Below are positions 58,605 through 64,000 of a DNA stretch of 64,000 bases, piece after piece (positions within the stretch are counted from its first letter, which is position 1; each line of letters starts with the position of its first letter). Below the pieces are notes generated by a model. The model did not search any database, was not told the origin of the DNA, and saw nothing but the letters and a program-made list of their open reading frames with translations. A program made the translations under genes and the position numbers. This DNA is from Brevundimonas sp. (GTDB taxonomy: Bacteria; Pseudomonadota; Alphaproteobacteria; Caulobacterales; Caulobacteraceae): positions 1-64,000 of the forward strand of contig NZ_JAUXQZ010000028.1 in assembly GCF_030682035.1 (NCBI RefSeq), written 5' to 3'.

Positions 58605-60890
58605 ATGGGGGCGGAGCCTGAAACCGAGCGGCTGAAGGACATGGGGTCGCGCCTGGCGCGCTCCAGCCTTTCGCTTACGCGATATATCGCGAAGGCCGGG
58701 CCGGGCCTGACCATGGCCTTGCTCCTGCTGATCCTGCACATATTCCAGCCGCCGTTCGTGGGAAGCATCAGCGATCTGGTGTTCGACACCTACCAACGGG
58801 CCCATCCGCGCCCCTATGAGGACGCCGGGGTCCGGGTCGTCGATATCGATGACGAGAGCATCCGGAGACTTGGCCAATGGCCGTGGCCGCGCACGGACGC
58901 CGTCCGCCTGACGGACGCGCTCACGAACGCCGGCGCAGCGGCCATCGCCTTCGACATCGTTTTCTCGGAGCCGGACCGGACTTCGCCGGCCCGCGCCGTT
59001 GAGATACTGCGGCAGAATCCGGAGGCGCGCGGCGACTATTCCGAAATTGCAGCCTTGACCGACCATGACGAACTACTGGGCCAGGCCATGGAGCGTGGGC
59101 CTACCGTCACCGGCTATTTCCTGACGGGGGAGGCCAACAACGCACGCCCGAAAGAGCACGCCGGCGTCGCCGTTTCGGGAACGCCGCCGCTGGACGTTCT
59201 GCGTGAATACAATGGGGCGATCGTCAACCTGCCGATGATCGGAGATCGCGCTTCGGGCGCCGGCTTTCTCAGCCTGGACGCCGGCCGGGACGACATCATC
59301 CGCGCCGTGCCCCTCATCGCAAATCTCGACGGCCAGATCGTTCCGTCGCTCTCGCTGGAAGCGCTCAGGGTTGCTCAGGGCGCGGGCGCGATTCTGGTCC
59401 GCAGCACGGACGGTAGCGGCGAAAGTGGCGGACGGGGGCTGACGGAGGTCGTCGCGGTCAAGACCGGAGACCTCCAGATCCCGACCACCGGGATCGGCGA
59501 ACTGTCGATGTACTACACCGCGCCGCACCCCGAACGCATCGTGCCCGCCTGGCGCATCCTTCAGGGCGACCTCTCGGACGCGGAAATGCGACGGTTGTTC
59601 CAGGGCCAGATCGTCTTCATCGGCACGGGCGCGCAAGGTCTTCGGGACCTCCGCAGCACCCCAACCAACGCGGTCGAGTTGGGTGTCGTCATCCACGCCC
59701 AGGCCGCCGAGCAGATGATCCTCGGACGTTTCCTCACCCGGCCCGACTGGGCGGTGGGCGTGGAGCGCGCGCTGATGGTGGTGCTCTGTCTGTTGATCGC
59801 GCTTTCCGCGCCGGCATTGGGGGCCTTGCGCGGCGGCGTGCTGGCCATGCTCGCGCTCGGCGGGGTGTTGGCGGGATCCTGGTTCGCCTTCAGGAACAGC
59901 GGCCTGCTGCTGGAACCCATCTTCCCGGCGCTGGGCGTCGTCTCGGTCTATATCGCCATCACCGCCGTCTCCTTCTATCGGGAGGAGCGGGCGCGAAGTC
60001 ACATCCACAACGCCTTCGACCGTTATCTGTCCCCCGAACTGGTCGACCGGATCGCTCGCGACCCCGGCCAGCTGGAGCTGGGCGGCGAAGTCCGCCAGAT
60101 GACGGTGCTGTTCAGCGACGTACGGGGCTTCTCTCGCATCTCGGAACGCTTCGGGCCCCAGGAACTGATCAGCTTTCTGATCAACCTGCTGACGCCGATG
60201 ACCGACGTGCTTCTGGCCCGCAAGGCGACCATCGACAAATACATCGGCGACGCCGTCCTGGCGTTCTGGAACGCGCCGCTGGACGATCCCGATCACGAGC
60301 AGAACGCGGCCTGGGCAGCGCTGGAGATGCTCGAGACGCTAAAACGCCTGAACGCGGACAACGACCGCGATCCTGCCTGGCCGGGTCAGGTGGCGATCGG
60401 CATCGGCCTCAACACCGGCCCGTGCTGCGTCGGCAACATGGGCTCGCGCCAGCGCCTCAGCTATTCGCTGATCGGCGACACCGTGAACCTGGCGTCGCGG
60501 CTGGAGAGCCTGACCAAGGCCTATGCGGTGTCCATTCTGGTCGGCGAGGATCTCGCCGCCCGCCTGCCCGGCTTCGCCCTGATCGAACTGGACATCATCC
60601 GCGTCGTCGGCCGCGACGCGCCCGAGCGCATCTTCGCCCTGATGGGACCGCCGGAGATGTCGTCGGACGCAGCCTTCGTTGAAACAGGGGCCCGAATGGC
60701 CGCTGCGCTTGAGGCTTACCGGTCCCGTAACTGGGCCGCAGCCGAGGCTGCGCTGGAGACACTGCGGGGAGTGGGTACGCTGCCGGGTCTGGAAGGCGTG
60801 GCGGGCATCTACGCCAAGCGAGTTTCGGACTTCCGCCAGAGCCCGCCGCCCGAGGACTGGGACGGCATCAGCCAGGCGCTTGAGAAATAG
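58605..60890 (+). CDS. CHASE2 membrane adenylate cyclase
   Basis: A 761-residue class III nucleotide cyclase. An N-terminal membrane helix (residues 33-52) precedes a large extracytoplasmic CHASE2 domain (about 55-365). Three membrane helices follow (about 385-465), then a cyclase domain near 500-680. Both metal aspartates are present (LFSDVRGFSRISERF and DKYIGDAVLAFWNAP), with the lysine and aspartate of substrate choice in the DKYIGD and LIGDTVNLASRLE segments. These favour ATP as substrate. CHASE2 is a sensor for unknown extracytoplasmic signals. Its start is 129 bp from the divergent TPR gene. Confidence 0.92.
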   Translation: MGAEPETERLKDMGSRLARSSLSLTRYIAKAGPGLTMALLLLILHIFQPPFVGSISDLVFDTYQRAHPRPYEDAGVRVVDIDDESIRRLGQWPWPRTDAVRLTDALTNAGAAAIAFDIVFSEPDRTSPARAVEILRQNPEARGDYSEIAALTDHDELLGQAMERGPTVTGYFLTGEANNARPKEHAGVAVSGTPPLDVLREYNGAIVNLPMIGDRASGAGFLSLDAGRDDIIRAVPLIANLDGQIVPSLSLEALRVAQGAGAILVRSTDGSGESGGRGLTEVVAVKTGDLQIPTTGIGELSMYYTAPHPERIVPAWRILQGDLSDAEMRRLFQGQIVFIGTGAQGLRDLRSTPTNAVELGVVIHAQAAEQMILGRFLTRPDWAVGVERALMVVLCLLIALSAPALGALRGGVLAMLALGGVLAGSWFAFRNSGLLLEPIFPALGVVSVYIAITAVSFYREERARSHIHNAFDRYLSPELVDRIARDPGQLELGGEVRQMTVLFSDVRGFSRISERFGPQELISFLINLLTPMTDVLLARKATIDKYIGDAVLAFWNAPLDDPDHEQNAAWAALEMLETLKRLNADNDRDPAWPGQVAIGIGLNTGPCCVGNMGSRQRLSYSLIGDTVNLASRLESLTKAYAVSILVGEDLAARLPGFALIELDIIRVVGRDAPERIFALMGPPEMSSDAAFVETGARMAAALEAYRSRNWAAAEAALETLRGVGTLPGLEGVAGIYAKRVSDFRQSPPPEDWDGISQALEK

Positions 60891-60923
60891 GGGCGACATG
60901 ACTTTGAGCGGGGGAACAGCGTC

Positions 60924-61787
60924 ATGTTGATCGTTCAGATCACCGACATCCATATCGGCTTCGATCAGAAAAGCCGTTTCGAGCTCAACAAGAAGCGCTT
61001 CCGCCGGACGCTCGAGGCGGTGATGAAGGTCGATCCCAAACCCGATCTTGTGGTGGTCTCGGGCGATATCGCCGACAAGGGCGATGTCGTTTCCTATGAG
61101 TGGTTTCGTCAGGAAATTCAGCAGCTTTCCCTGCCGATCCTGATGTGCCTTGGAAACCATGACCTGAGAGCCGGCTTCACTCAGGTCTTCCCCGACACCC
61201 CGCAAGAGGACGGTTTCGTCCAGTATGTGGTCGACGACCATCCGCTGCGGATCGTGGTGCTGGACACCCTTGAGGAAGGCCGTCACGGCGGCGGTTTCTG
61301 CGAGAAGCGGGCGGCCTGGCTGGAGGCCCGTCTGGCCGAGGCGCCGCACCGGCCGACACTACTGGTGCTGCACCACCCGCCGATTGACACCGGCATTGAA
61401 TGGATGACCATCGGCCCCGCCGAGCCTTGGGTCGAGCGGCTCACCGCCGTCGTATCCCGCCACGGCCAGGTCGTCGGCGCCCTGTGCGGCCACGTCCACC
61501 GCACCATCGTCACCTCATGGGCCGGCACGACCCTGACGGTCTGCCCCTCCACCGCGCCGCAGGTGGTGCTGGACCTCAAGCCGATGAATCTGGACCGCCC
61601 GGACAAGCGGCCGATGATCGTCGAGGCCCCGCCGTCGTTCGGCCTGCACCGCTGGAACGGCCGGCGTCTGGTCAGCCACTTCACCGCCGTCGAGCGCCAC
61701 AAGATCCTCGCCCGCTATACCCACAAGATGCAGGGTTTCATGCGGCATCTGGCCCACGAACGCGCCGGAACCGCCGGGCCGCACTGA
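60924..61787 (+). CDS. cpdA: Class III cAMP phosphodiesterase CpdA-like
   Basis: A 287-residue metallophosphoesterase that probably hydrolyses cAMP. The metal-ligand set is complete: QITDIHIG (Asp, His), VVVSGDIADKG (Asp), CLGNHDLR (Asn, His), LVLHHPP (His) and CGHVHRTI (His-x-His). The layout and length match the CpdA/GpdQ group. It lies 33 bases after the adenylate cyclase stop on the same strand, so synthesis and breakdown of the signal are co-transcribed. A different cyclic or diester substrate cannot be excluded. Confidence 0.85.
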   Translation: MLIVQITDIHIGFDQKSRFELNKKRFRRTLEAVMKVDPKPDLVVVSGDIADKGDVVSYEWFRQEIQQLSLPILMCLGNHDLRAGFTQVFPDTPQEDGFVQYVVDDHPLRIVVLDTLEEGRHGGGFCEKRAAWLEARLAEAPHRPTLLVLHHPPIDTGIEWMTIGPAEPWVERLTAVVSRHGQVVGALCGHVHRTIVTSWAGTTLTVCPSTAPQVVLDLKPMNLDRPDKRPMIVEAPPSFGLHRWNGRRLVSHFTAVERHKILARYTHKMQGFMRHLAHERAGTAGPH

Positions 61788-61796
61788 CGAGGACGG

Positions 61797-64000
61797 CTAT
61801 TGCGCCGCCAGCCAGCCGTCCAGCGAAGGCCGGTCGCTGACCCGGTACACCTCGCCGCGATAGTCGAGAAACAGTCGCTCCATCTCGCGCCTGTTGAACG
61901 GCCGCGAGCCCAGCCGGCCGAACACGGCGATCTGTGAGCCCGTCTCGTCCACCGCCCGGTCGCGGTCCAGACCCTTGGACAGGGCGAGGGCCGGCGAAGG
62001 CGTCCCCGCCCAGGCGATCAGTTCAGGGCGCGGCTCGGGCGAAAAGCCGTAGAAATTCCGCTGGCTGTCCGGGCTGGTCAGTTGCAGCACCTTCAGTCCG
62101 TTCCGCCCGTCGGCGACATAGGCGAACAGGGAGGCGTTGGTGGAGGCCACGACCACGTCCTCGGCGTCGTTGAGCCGCCCGTCCAGCGTCACCCGCTGGT
62201 GCAGACGCGGACGGCGCGGGTTCATCACATCGATGATGACCAGCCCTTCGCCCTTGGCGGCGACATAGGCATAGGTCCGCGCGACATAGAGGCGACGGGC
62301 ATCCCCAAGCGGCACCACGGCGCCCTCGATGGCGCGGGGGTCATCCAGCTTCGTCACGTCCAGCACCCGCAGCCCCTGGGCATCGGTGACGAACAGATAG
62401 CGGAACTGTAGCGCCGAGGCCCGGACGTCGTCCAGCCGGACCGTGGTGACATGGCGCGGGCGCAGCGGGTCATCGAGATCGACCACCACCAGACCGGCGC
62501 GCGCGGCGATATAGGCGATGTGGCCGGCGAGGGTCACGTGCCGGGCGCCGTCCAGCACCCCGCCGGGGTTCCAGGTCGCCGCGCGGCGCAGGTTGTTGTT
62601 GCGCGGATCGCCGTCGGCGAGGGTGTCGACATTGACCAGGATCAGCCCCTCGCGCGCGTCGGTGACGACGGCGTAGCTGTATATCGGGTGGAAGGCCTGT
62701 TCCTGGTTGGCGGTCCGCATCTCGACGGTGTTGCGCGTCGGCGCGATCGGCTGATTGGTCGGCAGGGCCATGCAGGTGGCGTTGCCCGACGCGACATGGG
62801 TGTCGTTGCCCAGCGGCGAGAAGGGCGCGGTCACGATGCGGTCCGAGACACCCTTGTTGCCGATCGAGGCCACGTCATAGACGCGGAAGCCGCCCCGGCC
62901 CTCGGCCACAAACATATATTCCCCGCGCAGCTGCAGGCAGCGCGCCTCGCCGCCCGTGCCCTGGAGTGTGTTGGTGATCTCCTCGACCGGGCGCGTGTCG
63001 CCACTGCCGCCGGCCTCCAGATCGAAGGCCTCCCCGCGGGTCCAGTTGATCAGCTCGCGGCCATTCCGCTCGACATGCTGGGCGAAGAAATCCGGATAGG
63101 CGTAGCGCTGCAGGTAGGAGCCGAACACCGCCTGGGGCTCGTCCCACTCGGTCACCCGCACCGCCTCGATGCCGGTCTGCAACCCGACCCAGGCATGCAT
63201 GCCGACGAAGTTGACCGAATTGGTCCCCAGCATCAGCAACTGGGCCATGATGGCGTTGTTGTCCTCGGCCTCCGAGACGTGGCAGTCGCTGCAGGTCTTG
63301 GTTTCGGTCCGGCGCACCGTGTGCGGAAAATGCGGTGCGAAGGCCTGGCTGGAGAAGCCGACCGCCGAGATCGGCGGCTGCTGCACATAGATCCGTTCGC
63401 GGTTGATATTGGTCGAGGACAGGATCAGGGCTGAGGACGACCGGGCCGGGGCGATCACCCCGCCGCGGGTGGTCTGGTGCCGCCCCAGCTGGAACATGTC
63501 ATCGCGCGCGACCTGCGGATTGTAGGTGGCGTAGTTGCGGGTCGTCCCGCCCTCGGCGCGATGGCTCTCCGCTTGCCAGTTGGCCTCGACCGGCAGGTGG
63601 CAGCCGCCGCAGGACGGCGTCCAGGATGTGTGGCAGCTGTAACAGGCCATTTCCTCGTCATCGTGGGCGAGATCCGTGGTCGCGACGCCGGGGCCCCACG
63701 AGAAGCTGGCCTGTCCGGGCCGCGACACAGACATCAGCTTGGCCCGCGCCGCCGCCGGGTTGAAGCGGGGGCTCGACCGGTCGACCGAGTCACGGACCAG
63801 GGCGACCTCCCATTCCAGGCTCGGATCGACGATCGAGCGCTGGATCAGCACCCGGCGATCATCGCGTTCGATCCATTCGAAGCGCCGCTGGCCGTCGGAA
63901 TTCCGCAGCAGGGTCAGATCCGTGCCCTCGGGCGGCGCCGCGGGGCCTGAGGTGCGTAGGGTCGGCCAGGCGCGCGACGAGCCGTGGCAGTCCTTGCAGC
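61797..64000 (-). CDS. Multiheme cytochrome c with LVIVD-repeat propeller, partial
   Basis: The frame stays open to the window edge and continues beyond it: the last readable codons give CKDCHG, so the 5' end is missing. Visible heme sites are CKDCH (edge), CYSCH, CGGCH and CSDCH, in the N-terminal part of what is seen. The C-terminal two thirds carry LVIVD repeats (GLVVVDLDDPLRPRHVTTV, LFVTDAQGLRVLDVTKLDD, GLVIIDVMNPRRPRLHQRV, GRNGLKVLQL). An extracytoplasmic multiheme protein with a propeller platform is likely. It converges on the cAMP phosphodiesterase gene, ten bases away. Total heme count unknown. Confidence 0.85.
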   Translation of the reverse strand, partial: CKDCHGSSRAWPTLRTSGPAAPPEGTDLTLLRNSDGQRRFEWIERDDRRVLIQRSIVDPSLEWEVALVRDSVDRSSPRFNPAAARAKLMSVSRPGQASFSWGPGVATTDLAHDDEEMACYSCHTSWTPSCGGCHLPVEANWQAESHRAEGGTTRNYATYNPQVARDDMFQLGRHQTTRGGVIAPARSSSALILSSTNINRERIYVQQPPISAVGFSSQAFAPHFPHTVRRTETKTCSDCHVSEAEDNNAIMAQLLMLGTNSVNFVGMHAWVGLQTGIEAVRVTEWDEPQAVFGSYLQRYAYPDFFAQHVERNGRELINWTRGEAFDLEAGGSGDTRPVEEITNTLQGTGGEARCLQLRGEYMFVAEGRGGFRVYDVASIGNKGVSDRIVTAPFSPLGNDTHVASGNATCMALPTNQPIAPTRNTVEMRTANQEQAFHPIYSYAVVTDAREGLILVNVDTLADGDPRNNNLRRAATWNPGGVLDGARHVTLAGHIAYIAARAGLVVVDLDDPLRPRHVTTVRLDDVRASALQFRYLFVTDAQGLRVLDVTKLDDPRAIEGAVVPLGDARRLYVARTYAYVAAKGEGLVIIDVMNPRRPRLHQRVTLDGRLNDAEDVVVASTNASLFAYVADGRNGLKVLQLTSPDSQRNFYGFSPEPRPELIAWAGTPSPALALSKGLDRDRAVDETGSQIAVFGRLGSRPFNRREMERLFLDYRGEVYRVSDRPSLDGWLAAQ

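Overview
The window looks like chromosomal DNA of an aerobic alphaproteobacterium. The order Caulobacterales, perhaps a Brevundimonas-like organism, fits best; this is inferred from gene content, not from a marker search. Supporting points are very high GC, heme made by the Shemin route (hemA type), a K+-independent H+-pyrophosphatase, ccm-type cytochrome c maturation, an ihfA-fabH-plsX block, and dense operons joined by ATGA or TGATG overlaps. I saw no phage, insertion sequence or CRISPR array. Every gap between genes is under 300 bp.

Layout. 0-4.3 kb: tRNA-Pro and a leftward operon (cytochrome bc1 chaperone, DUF177, plsX, fabH, ihfA, MerR regulator). 4.3-7.1 kb: bamE converging on hppA. 7.2-13.9 kb: leftward glyA-nrdR-ribD-ribE-ribB-ribH-nusB-thiL; ribD here is only the reductase domain, and ribB carries a degenerate cyclohydrolase domain. 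13.9-15.3 kb: hemA with a DUF6898-like small gene overlapping its 3' end. 15.4-20.1 kb: valine-catabolism genes (acyl-CoA dehydrogenase, hydroxyisobutyryl-CoA hydrolase, hydroxyisobutyrate dehydrogenase) with small extra genes. 20.3-22.2 kb: hemB and carbonic anhydrase. 22.2-27.4 kb: leftward tmk-holB-tatD-MBL-esterase operon and an RlpA lipoprotein. 27.4-27.9 kb: intact tRNA-Ser(UGA) flanked by a 5'-half tRNA-Ser-like relic and by the C-terminal stub of an Mrr-type restriction gene.

27.9-36.9 kb is a signalling block: two small membrane proteins and a winged-helix-like protein diverge from a 1,934-residue soluble poly-HAMP hybrid histidine kinase and a second hybrid kinase, behind a possible EcfG-type promoter. 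37.2-40.1 kb holds an LVIVD-repeat exported protein, a DUF305 protein and a small exported protein; an M28 peptidase, an aldehyde dehydrogenase and an acetolactate-synthase-like enzyme follow.

45.3-64 kb is the most interesting part. Leftward ccmFGHI (cytochrome c maturation) lies back to back with a rightward three-gene cluster: a fusion of an FAD/NAD(P) oxidoreductase, two cyclic-nucleotide-binding domains and four [4Fe-4S] sites; a predicted diheme membrane cytochrome b; and an FHA-membrane-decaheme cytochrome c fusion. A few kb further on are a CHASE2 adenylate cyclase, its FecR and TPR/beta-barrel companions, and a CpdA-like cAMP phosphodiesterase, then a multiheme LVIVD cytochrome that runs off the window. 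I infer a cAMP-gated electron-transfer chain from cytoplasmic NAD(P)H to periplasmic multiheme cytochromes, with synthesis, sensing and breakdown of the signal encoded together. Each domain is recognisable; the assembled system is a hypothesis.
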